A stretch of 64,000 bases of DNA from Alphaproteobacteria bacterium (GTDB lineage: Bacteria > Pseudomonadota > Alphaproteobacteria > UBA2966 > CAIVPW01), in contig CANKGV010000007.1 of assembly GCA_947481575.1 (NCBI GenBank), positions 1 to 64,000 of the forward strand, written 5' to 3'. Below, piece after piece: positions 44,922 through 55,599 of the stretch (position 1 is the stretch's first letter; each line of letters starts with the position of its first letter). The translations under genes were made by a program, and so were the position numbers. Below the pieces are notes generated by a model. That model was not told the DNA's origin. It did no database searches and saw nothing but the letters and a program-made list of their open reading frames with translations.

Positions 44922-46289
44922 TTGTTCGACACGCTAAGCGCCCGTCTGGGTCAGGTCTTCGACAAGCTGCGCGGGCGCGGTGCGCTCAGCGAAGGCGACG
45001 TCGACGAGGCCCTGCGTGAAGTGCGGGTGGCGCTGCTGGAAGCCGACGTTGCGCTGCCGGTTGTGAAGGATTTCTTGGCGCAGGTCCGCGAGCACGCGGT
45101 TGGCCAGGAAGTGATCCGTTCGGTCGCCCCGGCGCAGATGGTCATCAAGATCGTCTACGACCATCTGGTGAGTACCCTCGGCAGCGAAGCCGCGGGCATC
45201 AACTTGGCGGCGCAACCGCCGGTGCCCGTATTGATGGTTGGCTTGCAGGGTTCCGGCAAGACCACGACCACCGCCAAGCTCGCGCTGCGTTTGCAGAACG
45301 AGAACAAGAAGAAGGTGATGATGGCGTCGCTCGACGTCCATCGCCCCGCCGCCCAGGAGCAGTTGCGTGTCCTTGGCGAGCAGGCCGGCGTTGTCACCCT
45401 GCCGGTGATCGCCGGTCAGCAGCCGGTCGACATCGCCAAGCGTGCCATGGACGCTGCCCGTCTGCGCGGGTTCGACGTGGTGCTGCTAGATACCGCCGGG
45501 CGCCTCTCGATCGACGAAGCGTTGATGGCGGAAGCTTCGCTGGTGCGCACGGCCGTTCGCCCGTCTGAAGTATTGCTGGTCGCGGATGCGCTGACCGGCC
45601 AGGACGCTGTCACTACCGCGAAGGCATTCCACGCCCGGCTCGGCGTCACCGGCATCGTGCTGACCCGCGTCGATGGCGACTCCCGCGGCGGCGCCGCGCT
45701 GTCGATGCGCGCGGTTACCGGCGTGCCGATCAAGTTCCTCGGCGCCGGTGAAAAGCTGGATGCGCTGGAGCCGTTCTACCCGGACCGCATCGCCTCCCGC
45801 ATTTTGGGGATGGGCGACATCGTCAGCCTGGTCGAAAAGGCCAAGGCAACGATCGACGAAGACGACGCGAAGAAGATGGAAGCCAAGCTGCTTGCCGGCA
45901 GCTTCGACATGGACGACTACGCCTCGCAAATCAAACAGATGCGCAAGATGGGCGGCCTCGACGGCGTGATGGCGATGTTGCCCGGCGTTGCCAAGGCCAA
46001 GGCGCAACTCGCCGCCGCCAACATCGACGACAAGCTGCTGGCGCGCCAGTTGGCGATCATCCAATCGATGACCAAGGAAGAACGCCGCAAGGTGAAGATC
46101 CTCGACGCCTCGCGCCGCCGCCGCATCGCCGAAGGCTCCGGCACCTCGGTGCCGGAAGTGAACAAGGTGCTGAAGCAGCATCGGACCATGGCCGACATGG
46201 TGAAGAAGATTGGCAAGCTGGGCCCCAAGGGATTGGCGCGCCACGGCTTGCCCGGGTTCCCCGGCACTGCCGGGTTCGGACGTAACTAG
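44922..46289 (+). CDS. ffh: Signal recognition particle protein Ffh
   Basis: A 455-aa SRP54 homologue. N domain, G domain with GLQGSGKTTTTAKLA, LDVHRPAAQEQLRVLG, LLDTAGRLSID and TRVDGDSRGGAALS. The Met-rich M domain (QIKQMRKMGGLDGVMAMLPG, MTKEERRKVKILDASRRRRIAEGSG) binds 4.5S RNA and signal sequences. The start is TTG 44922 giving the family N-terminus FDTLSARLGQVFDKLRG. It heads a + strand run with rpsP, rimM, trmD and rplS. Confidence 0.97.
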   Translation: MFDTLSARLGQVFDKLRGRGALSEGDVDEALREVRVALLEADVALPVVKDFLAQVREHAVGQEVIRSVAPAQMVIKIVYDHLVSTLGSEAAGINLAAQPPVPVLMVGLQGSGKTTTTAKLALRLQNENKKKVMMASLDVHRPAAQEQLRVLGEQAGVVTLPVIAGQQPVDIAKRAMDAARLRGFDVVLLDTAGRLSIDEALMAEASLVRTAVRPSEVLLVADALTGQDAVTTAKAFHARLGVTGIVLTRVDGDSRGGAALSMRAVTGVPIKFLGAGEKLDALEPFYPDRIASRILGMGDIVSLVEKAKATIDEDDAKKMEAKLLAGSFDMDDYASQIKQMRKMGGLDGVMAMLPGVAKAKAQLAAANIDDKLLARQLAIIQSMTKEERRKVKILDASRRRRIAEGSGTSVPEVNKVLKQHRTMADMVKKIGKLGPKGLARHGLPGFPGTAGFGRN

Positions 46290-46304
46290 GAGAAGGAAGA
46301 CGAC

Positions 46305-46676
46305 ATGGCGTTGAAGATCCGGATGTCGCGCGTCGGCGCGAAGAAGCGGCCGCAGTACCGCATCGTGGTGGCGGACGCTCGTTCGCCCCGCGACGGCAAG
46401 TTCCTGGAAAAGGTCGGGACCTACAACCCGATGCTGAAGGCAGATGACGCTGGCCGCGTGCTGCTCAACGAAGAGCGCATCAAGTACTGGCTGTCGAACG
46501 GGGCGACCCCGTCTGAGCGCGTAGCGAAGTTCCTCGGCGCGGCCAAGATCATCGCCATGCCGGAGAACCGCAAGAGCGTCCAAAAGGCCCAGCCCAAGGC
46601 GAAGGCCCAGGAGCGCGCCAAGGCCGCAGCCGATGCCGCCGCCAAGGCGTCGGCCGAGCCGCCCGCCCAGAGCTAA
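46305..46676 (+). CDS. rpsP: 30S ribosomal protein S16
   Basis: A 123-aa protein: [38 protein letters not shown] and [16 protein letters not shown] are the S16 core. A Lys/Ala/Gln-rich C-terminal extension of about 40 residues follows, common in alphaproteobacteria. Very strong Shine-Dalgarno AGGAGAAGGAAG just after ffh. Confidence 0.97.
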   Translation: MALKIRMSRVGAKKRPQYRIVVADARSPRDGKFLEKVGTYNPMLKADDAGRVLLNEERIKYWLSNGATPSERVAKFLGAAKIIAMPENRKSVQKAQPKAKAQERAKAAADAAAKASAEPPAQS

Positions 46677-46694
46677 CCTCTGCCCTCTCCGGCG

Positions 46695-47201
46695 ATGACA
46701 GGGCGTGGGCGCCGGGTGTGCTTGGCTCGCATCGCCGGTTCACACGGGCTGCGCGGCGAGGTGCGCATCGACTCGTTCACGGAGGTGCCGGAGGACTTCG
46801 CGTCCTACGGCACCCTCACCGATGCGTCGGGCGCCATCGAATACAAGGTTAAAGGCCTGCGCGATGGAACGCGCGGGCTGATCGCCCGGATCGATGGCGT
46901 GAACGACCGCACCCAGGCCGACCTGATGCGCGGCACTGAGTTGTTCGTGCTGCGCGAACAGCTGCCGGAGCCGGACGAGGACGGCGAGTACTACCATGAA
47001 GACCTGATCGGCCTGCGCGTAGACCGCCCGGACGGTACCCAAGAAGGCACGGTCCATGCGGTCCACAACTTCGGCGCCGGCGACCTGCTCGAGATTGCTC
47101 GCCCGGGCACGAGTTCACGGCTTGTTCCCTTTACCGATGAAGCCGTGCCGGTCGTGGACCTAGCCGGTCGCCGGGTCGTGGTGGACTACCCCGATGACTG
47201 A
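46695..47201 (+). CDS. rimM: Ribosome maturation factor RimM
   Basis: A 168-aa 30S assembly factor that binds S19. N-terminal [21 protein letters not shown], then the PRC-barrel C-terminal domain [40 protein letters not shown]. It overlaps trmD by 8 nt. Confidence 0.95.
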   Translation: MTGRGRRVCLARIAGSHGLRGEVRIDSFTEVPEDFASYGTLTDASGAIEYKVKGLRDGTRGLIARIDGVNDRTQADLMRGTELFVLREQLPEPDEDGEYYHEDLIGLRVDRPDGTQEGTVHAVHNFGAGDLLEIARPGTSSRLVPFTDEAVPVVDLAGRRVVVDYPDD

Positions 47202-47907
47202 GCCCTGGGCGGCGACCGTTCTCACGCTGTTTCCGGAGATGTTTCCGGGTCCGCTGGGCCTCTCGTTGGCCGGAACGGCCCTGGCGAACCGCCTGTGGGC
47301 ATTGGAAACGGTGGACATCCGGGCGTTCGCGAGCGATAAACACGCCACCGTCGATGATGCGCCGTTTGGTGGCGGTCCCGGCATGGTAATGCGTGCGGAC
47401 GTGCTGGCGGCAGCGTTGGATGCCGTGCAGGCGCGATCGAAGGTGAGTGTGCCGGCGATTTATCTGTCGCCCCGCGGTCCGCGTCTGGACCAGCGCCGGG
47501 TGCAATCGTTGGCGGAAGGCCCAGGCGTAACCCTGGTCTGCGGGCGGTTTGAGGGCGTCGACGAGCGCGTCCTTGCGGCCCGGGGGCTGGAGGAGTTGAG
47601 CCTCGGCGATTTTGTTTTGTCCGGCGGCGAACCCGCTGCGATCGCAACGCTAGACGCGGTCGTGCGCTTGCTACCGGGAGTGATGGGCGACGCGGCCTCG
47701 CCGGTGGAAGAAAGTTTCGAACGGGGGTTGTTGGAATACCCCCACTACACCCGGCCGCGGGTGTGGGAAGGCCGCGAAGTTCCGGAGGTCCTGCTGTCGG
47801 GCAACCACCAGCAGATTCGAAACTGGCGCCAGTCGGAAGCAGAACGGGTTACGCGCGAACGCAGGGATGATCTCTGGCGCGCTTATCAGTCGAAGGCCAA
47901 GCAGTAA
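47194..47907 (+). CDS. trmD: tRNA (guanine37-N1)-methyltransferase
   Basis: A 237-aa trefoil-knot SAM enzyme preventing +1 frameshifts by methylating G37. Motifs: [81 protein letters not shown]-type region (here [20 protein letters not shown]). Confidence 0.96.
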   Translation: MTEPWAATVLTLFPEMFPGPLGLSLAGTALANRLWALETVDIRAFASDKHATVDDAPFGGGPGMVMRADVLAAALDAVQARSKVSVPAIYLSPRGPRLDQRRVQSLAEGPGVTLVCGRFEGVDERVLAARGLEELSLGDFVLSGGEPAAIATLDAVVRLLPGVMGDAASPVEESFERGLLEYPHYTRPRVWEGREVPEVLLSGNHQQIRNWRQSEAERVTRERRDDLWRAYQSKAKQ

Positions 47908-47918
47908 GGAACAAGTCG

Positions 47919-48308
47919 ATGAACGTCCTGGAAGAGTTCAACAAGCGCCAAACCGACAAGCTGGTGGCCGCGCGCGCCGTGCCGGAGTTCGCTCCTGGCG
48001 ACACCCTGCGCGTCAGCGTCCGCATCGTCGAAGGCGAGCGCGAGCGTACCCAGGCGTTTGAAGGCGTGTGCATCCTGCGCCGCAACCGCGGCCTGCACTC
48101 CTCGTTCGCGGTGCGCAAGATTTCGTACGGCGAAGGCGTGGAACGCAACTTCCCGCTGTACTCGCCGGCACTCGCCGGGATCGAAGTTGTCCGCCGCGGC
48201 GAAGTCCGCCGCGCCAAGCTCTATTACCTCCGCGGCCTGTCCGGCAAACGCGCCCGTATTCGCGAGAAGCAGGACAACCGCGACGAAGGCACTACCGCCC
48301 AGGAGTAA
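47919..48308 (+). CDS. rplS: 50S ribosomal protein L19
   Basis: A 129-aa protein of the 30S-50S interface. [58 protein letters not shown] and [16 protein letters not shown] are standard L19 blocks. Preceded by AAGGAA. Ends the ribosomal segment before leuC. Confidence 0.97.
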   Translation: MNVLEEFNKRQTDKLVAARAVPEFAPGDTLRVSVRIVEGERERTQAFEGVCILRRNRGLHSSFAVRKISYGEGVERNFPLYSPALAGIEVVRRGEVRRAKLYYLRGLSGKRARIREKQDNRDEGTTAQE

Positions 48309-48382
48309 CCCCCGGGCCCCAGTAACCGTCGAACCCAATCGGGAGCGGTCCACAGGGGCCCGCCACCCGAGAGTTGGCCGCC

Positions 48383-49804
48383 ATGGCACAGAATCGCCCG
48401 TTGGCCCGCACGTTGTTCGACAAGATCTGGGACAGTCACGTCGTCTCTGCGGCGGCGGACGGGACCACGGTCCTGTACGTCGACCGCCATCTGGTCCACG
48501 AAGTCACCAGCCCGCAGGCGTTTGAAGGCCTGCGGCTGGCGGGGCGCAACGTACGCCGCCCCGACGCGACGCTCGCCGTCGCCGACCACAACGTCCCGAC
48601 CACCGACCGCGCCCACGGCATCAAAGATCCGGAATCGCGGATCCAGGTCCAGACGCTCGCCGACAACTGCGCCGAATTCGGCATCGAGTACTTCTCGATG
48701 GCCGATGTGCGGCAAGGGATCGTCCACATTGTCGGGCCTGAGCAGGGGATGACCCAGCCGGGCATGACCATCGTGTGCGGCGATTCCCACACCGCGACCC
48801 ATGGCGCGTTCGGCGCGCTGGCGTTCGGCATCGGCACGTCGGAAGTCGAGCACACCCTGGCGACCCAAACGCTGGTGCAGAAGCGCGCGAAGACGCTGCG
48901 CATCTCGGTCGATGGCGCCCTCGGCACCGGTGTCACGGCGAAGGATGTGATCCTCGCGATCATCGGCCGCATCGGCACCGCTGGTGCCACCGGCCACGTC
49001 ATCGAATACGCCGGCTCGGTATTCCGCGGCCTCTCCATGGCCGGCCGCATGACCGTCTGCAATATGTCGATCGAGGCGGGCGCCCGCGCCGGCCTGATCG
49101 CGCCCGACGACACGACCTTCCAGTACCTGTCCGGCCGCCCGATGGCGCCCCAGGGCGCCGCGTTCGACCGCGCCGTGTCCTATTGGCGCACCCTGCCGTC
49201 CGACGCGGATGCCAAGTTCGACCGCGACGTGTCGCTCACCGCCGCCGACATCGCACCGCAGGTCACTTGGGGTACCAGTCCCGAAGACGTGGTAGCGATC
49301 ACCGGCGCCGTGCCGGATCCGTCCAAGGAAGCGGACGCCGGCAAACGCGCCAAGATGATCCGCTCGCTGGAATACATGGACCTCAAGCCCGGCACGGCGA
49401 TGACGGCGATTCCGGTGAGCCGGGTATTCATTGGCAGTTGCACCAACGCGCGCATCGAAGACCTGCGCGCCGCCGCCGCCGTCGCCAAGGACCGCCGAGT
49501 CGCCAACGGCGTCAGCGCCATGGTGGTACCCGGGTCCGGTCTAGTGAAGGCCCAGGCGGAAGCTGAAGGCTTGGACAAGATTTTCCTGGCCGCCGGCTTC
49601 GAATGGCGCGAGCCCGGGTGCTCCATGTGCCTAGCAATGAACGCCGATCGTTTGGAGCCGGGCGAACGCTGCGCGTCCACCTCCAACCGCAACTTCGAAG
49701 GCCGCCAGGGCCGCGGCGGCCGCACCCACCTGATGGGTCCGGAAATGGCCACGGCCGCTGCCGTAACCGGCACGCTCGCCGACGTTCGCGCGCTGCGCCG
49801 CTAA
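48383..49804 (+). CDS. leuC: 3-isopropylmalate dehydratase large subunit
   Basis: A 473-aa [4Fe-4S] aconitase-family subunit of leucine synthesis. Start [21 protein letters not shown] at ATG 48383; a TTG nine bases earlier is less likely. [30 protein letters not shown], cluster cysteines in [15 protein letters not shown] and [11 protein letters not shown]. Followed after 9 nt by leuD. Confidence 0.97.
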   Translation: MAQNRPLARTLFDKIWDSHVVSAAADGTTVLYVDRHLVHEVTSPQAFEGLRLAGRNVRRPDATLAVADHNVPTTDRAHGIKDPESRIQVQTLADNCAEFGIEYFSMADVRQGIVHIVGPEQGMTQPGMTIVCGDSHTATHGAFGALAFGIGTSEVEHTLATQTLVQKRAKTLRISVDGALGTGVTAKDVILAIIGRIGTAGATGHVIEYAGSVFRGLSMAGRMTVCNMSIEAGARAGLIAPDDTTFQYLSGRPMAPQGAAFDRAVSYWRTLPSDADAKFDRDVSLTAADIAPQVTWGTSPEDVVAITGAVPDPSKEADAGKRAKMIRSLEYMDLKPGTAMTAIPVSRVFIGSCTNARIEDLRAAAAVAKDRRVANGVSAMVVPGSGLVKAQAEAEGLDKIFLAAGFEWREPGCSMCLAMNADRLEPGERCASTSNRNFEGRQGRGGRTHLMGPEMATAAAVTGTLADVRALRR

Positions 49805-49813
49805 GGAACCGCT

Positions 49814-50422
49814 ATGGACAAGTTCACCACCCTGAGCGGCCCCGCCGCACCGCTGGCGATGGTCAATGTCGACACCGACATGATCATCCCGAAGCAGTTC
49901 TTGAAGACGATCAAGCGCACGGGCTTAGGGGTCCATCTGTTCGAAGAAATGCGCCGCACGCCGGACGGCAAGGAAATCCCCGGCTTCGTGCTGAACCGCG
50001 ACCCGTGGCGCAACGCGAAGATCCTGATCGCCGGCCGCAACTTCGGCTGCGGGTCATCGCGCGAGCACGCGCCGTGGGCCCTGCGCGACTTCGGCATTCG
50101 CTGCATCATCGCGCCGTCGTTCGCCGACATCTTCTTCAACAACTGCTTCCTCAACGGAATGCTGCCGATCATCCTGCCCGAGGAAGAAATCGAGAAGCTG
50201 ATGAAGGACGCCGAGCGTCCTGACTCCTGGTTTACCGTCGATCTGCCCAACCAGCGCATCGTGCGGTCGAACATCGCGGTGCCGTTCACCGTCGATCCGT
50301 TCCGCAAGGATTGCTTGATCAACGGATTGGACGAGATCGGCCAGACCCTGCAGCAGGCCGCCGCTATCGGCACGTTCGAGGCGGGCCAGAAGCAAACCCA
50401 GCCCTGGTTGTACCGGGCATGA
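49814..50422 (+). CDS. leuD: 3-isopropylmalate dehydratase small subunit
   Basis: A 202-aa swivelling domain partner of Leu[23 protein letters not shown]-type start (here from [14 protein letters not shown]), [43 protein letters not shown] overlap with leuB. RBS AAGGAA. Confidence 0.97.
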   Translation: MDKFTTLSGPAAPLAMVNVDTDMIIPKQFLKTIKRTGLGVHLFEEMRRTPDGKEIPGFVLNRDPWRNAKILIAGRNFGCGSSREHAPWALRDFGIRCIIAPSFADIFFNNCFLNGMLPIILPEEEIEKLMKDAERPDSWFTVDLPNQRIVRSNIAVPFTVDPFRKDCLINGLDEIGQTLQQAAAIGTFEAGQKQTQPWLYRA

Positions 50423-51555
50423 GTGCGGCGAACTCCAAGTCCGCGTTAGGCACGATCCTGGCGCTGCCCGGCGACGGCATCGGCCCCGAAGTGGTGGCGG
50501 AAGCGCGCCGCGTCGCCGCGTGGCTGGCCGATACGCGCAGTGTCGCGTTCCAATTCATCGATGGCCTGGTGGGCGGCGCGTCCTATGAGGCGCACGGCGT
50601 CCCCCTGACCGACGAAACCATGCGCGTTGCGATGGAAGCCGATGCCGTGCTGTTGGGCGCGGTCGGCGGCCCCAAGTGGGACAAGCTGGAATTCAAGTTC
50701 AAGCCGGAGCGCGGCCTGCTGCGCCTGCGCAAGGACATGGACCTGTTCGCCAACCTGCGCCCGGCGATGGTCTACCCGGCGCTGGCCGAGGCTTCCACGT
50801 TGAAGCCCGAGATCGTCGCCGGCCTCGACATCATGATCGTCCGCGAACTCACCGGCGGGGTGTACTTCGGCGAACCGCGCGGCATCACCGACATCGGCGG
50901 CGGCAACCGCCGTGGGATCAACACCCAGGTCTACACCACCCAGGAGATTCACCGGGTGGGACGCGTCGCGTTCGACATCGCCCGTGCCCGCGGCCGCAAG
51001 GTCTGTTCGGTTGAAAAGGCCAACGTGATGGAATCGGGTCTGTTGTGGCGCGAGGAAATCACCAAGCTGCACGCGGCCGAGTTTGCCGACGTAGCCCTCA
51101 GCCACATGTACGCGGACAACTGCGCCATGCAGCTTGTGCGCAACCCCAAGCAGTTCGACGTGATCGTCACGGACAACCTGTTCGGCGACATGCTGTCGGA
51201 TGAAGCGGCACAGCTCACCGGCTCTCTCGGTATGCTGCCGTCGGCATCGCTTGGCGCCACGGACTCGTCGGGCAAGCGACGCGCCCTATACGAGCCCATC
51301 CACGGCAGCGCGCCGGATATTGCCGGTCAAGGCATGGCCAACCCGCTGGCGACGATCCTGAGCTTCGCGATGCTGCTGCGCTATTCGTTCAACCGCGCGG
51401 TGGAAGCCGATTTGGTCGAGCAGGCGGTCGGCAACGTGCTGGAGCACGGCGTGCGCACGCGCGACATTCTGCAGCCCGGCAAGACGCTCGTGTCCACCAA
51501 GGCGATGGGCGATGCGGTGCTGGCGGAGCTGGAACGCCTGACTAAGACGCGCTGA
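50419..51555 (+). CDS. leuB: 3-isopropylmalate dehydrogenase
   Basis: A 378-aa NAD-dependent enzyme that oxidatively decarboxylates 3-isopropylmalate. [74 protein letters not shown] and [16 protein letters not shown] 50419 overlaps the leuD stop by 4 nt; the earlier ORF start at 50311 is inside leuD. leuC-leuD-leuB form a coupled run; leuA is not here. Confidence 0.97.
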   Translation: MSAANSKSALGTILALPGDGIGPEVVAEARRVAAWLADTRSVAFQFIDGLVGGASYEAHGVPLTDETMRVAMEADAVLLGAVGGPKWDKLEFKFKPERGLLRLRKDMDLFANLRPAMVYPALAEASTLKPEIVAGLDIMIVRELTGGVYFGEPRGITDIGGGNRRGINTQVYTTQEIHRVGRVAFDIARARGRKVCSVEKANVMESGLLWREEITKLHAAEFADVALSHMYADNCAMQLVRNPKQFDVIVTDNLFGDMLSDEAAQLTGSLGMLPSASLGATDSSGKRRALYEPIHGSAPDIAGQGMANPLATILSFAMLLRYSFNRAVEADLVEQAVGNVLEHGVRTRDILQPGKTLVSTKAMGDAVLAELERLTKTR

Positions 51556-51646
51556 GTTCGAGCCGGCGCTGCCGCACGGACGGCCGCCGGGGACCAAGAT
51601 TGCCGCGCGTGCGCGGTTTGCGCCGTACCAACGGCAGGAGAGTGCT

Positions 51647-52678
51647 ATGGGTTATCGGGTAGTGGTCGTCGGTGCGACCGGCAACGTTGGACGCGAGATG
51701 CTGAGCGTCCTGGATGAGCGCAAGTTCGAGGTATCGGACATCGCTGCGGTCGCGTCCTCGCGCTCCGTCGGCAAGGAAGTCTCGTTCGGCGATCACACCC
51801 TCAAGGTCAAAGCGCTCGACGACTTTGACTTCAAGGGCTGGGACATCGGCCTGTTCTCGCCGGGGGCATCTGTTTCCGCGATCCACGGGCCGCGCGCCGC
51901 GGCGGCGGGGTGCGTGGTGATCGACAACACGTCCCACTTCCGCATGGACCCGGACATTCCCCTGGTGGTGCCGGAAGTGAACGCGGACGCCGTAAAGATG
52001 GTCACCAAGCGCGGCATCATCGCGAACCCGAACTGCTCCACCATCCAGATGGTAGTGGCGCTGAAGCCCCTGCACGATAAGGCCAAGATCCGCCGCATCG
52101 TCGTGTCGACGTACCAGTCCACCTCGGGCGCCGGCAACGAGGCCATGGATGAGCTGTTCAGCCAGACCAAGGGCATTTACGTCAACGACCCGATCGAGCC
52201 GAAGAAGTTCCCGAAGCAGATCGCGTTCAACGTGATTCCCCAGATCGACAAGTTTCTGGACGACGGCTACACGAAGGAAGAGTGGAAGATGGAGGTCGAG
52301 ACCAAGAAGATCTTGGACCCCAAGATTCTGGTGACCGCCACGTGCGTGCGCGTACCCACGTTCATCAGCCACGCCGAGTCGATCAATGTCGAATTCCACA
52401 GCCCAATGTCGGCCGCCGACGCTCGCGCGATTCTGCGCGAGGCCCCCGGCGTCATGGTGTTGGACGAGCACGAGCCCGGCGGCTATGCCACGCCGGTGGA
52501 CGCCGCGGGTGAATCCGCAACATTCGTGAGCCGCATCCGCGACGACCACACGGTCGAGAACGGCCTCAACCTGTGGGTGGTCGCCGACAACCTGCGCAAG
52601 GGCGCCGCTCTCAACGCAGTGCAGATCGCCGAGCTGCTGGTCAACCGCAAGTTGCTCAAGTCGCAGCGGGCCGCATAG
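51647..52678 (+). CDS. asd: Aspartate-semialdehyde dehydrogenase
   Basis: A 343-aa NADPH enzyme at the branch to lysine/DAP, threonine and methionine. VVVVGATGNVGREMLSVL, SPGASVSAIHGP, catalytic Cys in IIANPNCSTIQMVVAL, STYQSTSGAGNEAMDEL. GGCAGGAG Shine-Dalgarno before ATG 51647. It lies 91 bp after leuB. Confidence 0.97.
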   Translation: MGYRVVVVGATGNVGREMLSVLDERKFEVSDIAAVASSRSVGKEVSFGDHTLKVKALDDFDFKGWDIGLFSPGASVSAIHGPRAAAAGCVVIDNTSHFRMDPDIPLVVPEVNADAVKMVTKRGIIANPNCSTIQMVVALKPLHDKAKIRRIVVSTYQSTSGAGNEAMDELFSQTKGIYVNDPIEPKKFPKQIAFNVIPQIDKFLDDGYTKEEWKMEVETKKILDPKILVTATCVRVPTFISHAESINVEFHSPMSAADARAILREAPGVMVLDEHEPGGYATPVDAAGESATFVSRIRDDHTVENGLNLWVVADNLRKGAALNAVQIAELLVNRKLLKSQRAA

Positions 52679-52692
52679 CCGAAACGCCGGCG

Positions 52693-53916
52693 CTATTGGC
52701 CGCGCGGCGCTGCGGCCATGTGCGGCAGGATCACCTGGCGCAATAGGTAGTCGGTCAGTTTGAGACCGCCGTCCCAGTTCAGGTGCCCGACATCCCAGTA
52801 GCGGGTTGGACCGATGACGTAGTCACGATCATCAGCTCCCAGGGTCGCCGGATCTTCCAGGTCAACCAACCGGAACCGGAGCCCCGTTGACGCAAGCTGT
52901 GCCAACGCGGTGTCGGCAATCTCCTGTTAGCGGCCCGGCAGGCGTTCAGCGTAGCGGACCGGACTTGCCATGGGCAGGCGCACCAGCACGACATCGGCAC
53001 CGGCTTCGCTCAAGCGGCCGATGACCCCGCGCATGGCCTCGACCGCGTCGGCGCACAGGGCCGGGGTATTCACGAGAAGGCCGGGGACGACGGTACTGAT
53101 TCCCCAGGCGCGGAGCCCATCCACATCGGCGACGATCGCCGCCGGGACGATGAGCGGATCATGGCGGCCCAGCACAACGCGCTGCACAAAGGAAGTCTCC
53201 ACAACCTTGATCAGGTGGGCGCGGAAGTTGGACAGCTGGACCGCACCTGCAAACCGCTCTCGTATGGTCTTCGTCGGTTGCTGACCGGCGACCTGGCCGA
53301 ACGCGCGGGTCATGTGCTCGGCGATCGGGGCGCAAAAGCGCTGATCGAATTCGTAATTCCCGAACCCGTAGAGGACCAACATGCCGGGCTCGATCCGCAG
53401 GGCGGCATCGCTCAGGCGGTCGAGCAGGAAGTTGGCAACACCAGGATTGTTGTTGCCCATGGTGAAGTCGATCAGCCGAACCTGGTTGTTGGTGGCGTCG
53501 AAGAACCGTTGGCGGTTCATCCCCATGAAGAACATCGAACTGCCGAGCATGACGACTTGGGGCGAGCGCTCTTGCCACAGATTCAGGCGCAGCCCCGGGG
53601 CCTCGCGCAACAGCACGCGCCGGGACCCCGTGTCGATGCGGGGCAGGGTGAACTCCGCTTCCTCGCTGTACGACAGCAGGTACCGGCCTGTTGCAAGGAC
53701 AGGGGCATAGGGGCCGTAGGCGTGGCTCAAGATGGCTTGGCCCTCGGGGGTCGCCGGGGCCACCAGGCCGTAGCGGTCGGTCTCGTATTCGATGACCGAT
53801 AGCTTGGCCGGACCCAAGGGTATCTGCCACTGCAAGAGACGCTCGGCGGTCAGCAGCGATCCGACCGCCAGCCCGCTGAGCAGCACGAATAGGAGAATGA
53901 ACAGCCGCGGTCCCAT
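52693..53916 (-). pseudogene. SGNH-type acyltransferase/hydrolase partner of MBOAT, interrupted by in-frame TAA
   Basis: From ATG 53916 a frame of 329 codons reads a membrane anchor (LFILLFVLLSGLAVGSLLTA) and a periplasmic domain with VVMLGSSMFFMGMN, likely the serine block of an SGNH fold. A TAA at 52929-52927 interrupts it. The same frame then continues open for 77 codons to TAG at 52693. That downstream part holds YWDVGHLNWDGG, whose DxxH fits the SGNH catalytic block near the C-terminus. Separate reading of the two pieces as genes makes little sense. The gene starts 8 bp after the MBOAT stop, the usual pairing for O-acetylation of exopolysaccharide. The interruption probably inactivates it, unless it is a sequencing error or is read through. 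Confidence 0.75.
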
Positions 53917-53924
53917 GGCCCAGT

Positions 53925-55388
53925 CTAAAACTGCCAATACAGGAACGAACTAGGCCGTCCCATGAAGACGTAGGAGGCCACGAACAAAGCACAGCATGCA
54001 GCCAGCCTGCCCCATCCGTGGGCCCGCCGGGCCGCTAGGTCCATGGAATTGGGGAACCCGAATGCGATGACCGCGCTGATTGCGAGCGTAAGAACCGCTT
54101 CGCCGGACAACAGGTTGTCGAACGGCGTCAGCCACTTGCCGAACCCAAATGGCCCCGCCAAACCATGCAGCATTGGCTCCAGGCGCGCCGGCAAGACGAT
54201 CCCGTTCACGCCGGATAGTGCCGCGACGATGGCCTTCACGCCGTCCCAACTCGTCGCGCGAAACGGGATCCAGGTCAGGCTAACGAAGGTGAAGGTGAGC
54301 GCCCATCCGGCCCAGCGCGGCATACGGTACTCGGTCGCGGTCCACAGGCGGTGCACCACCATTGCCGCACCGTGGAGCGAGCCCCACAAGACAAACAGCC
54401 ACGATGCTCCGTGCCACAACCCGCCTACCAGGAAGGTGACGAACAGATTCAGGAGCGTTGCCGGCAAGGCCCCGCGACTGCCACCGAGCGGGATAAACAC
54501 ATAGTCGCGCAAGAACCGCCCCAGCGTGATGTGCCAGCGCCGCCAGAACTCTTGGATCGATACCGCGCGGTACGGTGACCGGAAGTTGGCGGGAAGTTCG
54601 ATGTTGAACATCAGCGCCGACCCCAGCGCCATGTCGATGTAGCCAGAGAAATCGAAGTACAGCTGGAAGGTGTACGCCAGGGTGGTAACCCAGGCGCTGA
54701 AGAAGGTGAGGTCTCCGTACGAGTGGTGCCCGAGATCGGCAAACACAGCGAGCGAGTCCGCCAACAGCACCTTCTTGAAGAGCCCAACGCTGATCAGGAA
54801 TAGGCCGCGAGCAATGTTTTCGAAATTCGGCCCGGTGTGCCGTACAGCGGCGAACTGGGGCATCACCTCGGCGTGGTGGACAATCGGCCCCGCGATCAGC
54901 TGCGGGAAAAACGTCACGAACAGTCCGTAGTCCAGCAGATTCGCTGACGCGACCTTGCGCTTGTAGCAGTCCACCAGGAACGCGATTTTTTGGAACGTAA
55001 AGAAGCTGATTCCCAGCGGCAGGGCCAAGTGCAGGGCCGGAAACTCGCGTCCCAATGCCGTGCCGATGTTGGCCAGAAAAAAGTCTGCGTACTTGAAGTA
55101 GCCGAGTAGCCCGACATTGAACGCCAGTCCGCCGAACAACACGGCGCGGCGGCGGGCTTCGCTGCCGGTGTGGCGGCTTGCCACGAGCCAGCGCGCGGCA
55201 GCGAAGTTCACGGTCACCGAAAACAGCAGAATCGGAATGAACCGGAGCGACCAATAGCCGTAGAAGAACAGCGACGCCACGACCAGCGCCACGGCGGCGA
55301 TCCGCGGATTCCAACCCGCCAGGGCCCAGTACAGGCAGACAACGAGAGGGAGAAAGAGCAGCAGATACTCAAAACTATTGAACAGCAC
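53925..55388 (-). CDS. MBOAT-family membrane O-acyltransferase (AlgI-like)
   Basis: A ~487-aa polytopic membrane enzyme. The AlgI/PatA-type core is clear: FFPQLIAGPIVHHAEVMPQF, YFDFSGYIDMALGSALMF, RAVSIQEFWRRWHITLGRF, RDYVFIPLGGSRG, and the catalytic His in LVGGLWHGASWLFVLWG. The best start is GTG 55388, giving the family N-terminus LFNSFEYLLLFLP with GGAG 6 nt upstream; ORF starts at 55442 and 55418 add unsupported residues. It transfers acetyl groups across the membrane to a periplasmic acceptor, normally with an SGNH partner, which here is broken. Confidence 0.92.
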   Translation of the reverse strand: MLFNSFEYLLLFLPLVVCLYWALAGWNPRIAAVALVVASLFFYGYWSLRFIPILLFSVTVNFAAARWLVASRHTGSEARRRAVLFGGLAFNVGLLGYFKYADFFLANIGTALGREFPALHLALPLGISFFTFQKIAFLVDCYKRKVASANLLDYGLFVTFFPQLIAGPIVHHAEVMPQFAAVRHTGPNFENIARGLFLISVGLFKKVLLADSLAVFADLGHHSYGDLTFFSAWVTTLAYTFQLYFDFSGYIDMALGSALMFNIELPANFRSPYRAVSIQEFWRRWHITLGRFLRDYVFIPLGGSRGALPATLLNLFVTFLVGGLWHGASWLFVLWGSLHGAAMVVHRLWTATEYRMPRWAGWALTFTFVSLTWIPFRATSWDGVKAIVAALSGVNGIVLPARLEPMLHGLAGPFGFGKWLTPFDNLLSGEAVLTLAISAVIAFGFPNSMDLAARRAHGWGRLAACCALFVASYVFMGRPSSFLYWQF

Positions 55389-55394
55389 TGCGGT

Positions 55395-55398
55395 CTCC
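55395..55398 (-). promoter_or_regulatory. Shine-Dalgarno supporting GTG 55388 for the MBOAT gene
   Basis: GGAG on the minus strand, 6 nt before the GTG. It decides the start against two upstream ATG/GTG candidates. Confidence 0.6.
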
Positions 55399-55599
55399 GT
55401 CGTCAGCTGGGCGCGCATCGCAAATGTGCGCCCCGCGGCCAAGCCGCATAGTCAGCCAACCTCAGGTTTGATAGGTGCTGAATCCCCACCCGTCAACGTT
55501 GCGGGTAGTCCGGGTGCGGGGTCAAAGCGCCAAGTCGCCATTTGACCCGTGCCCAGGGGCACCCCAAGTTACGCCATCGTCCGATGAGAGCAGGAGTCC

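Noticed and set aside
52693-52905. A separate 70-aa minus-strand gene
   Set aside because: It is the in-frame continuation of the SGNH gene after a single TAA and contains its expected DxxH block.
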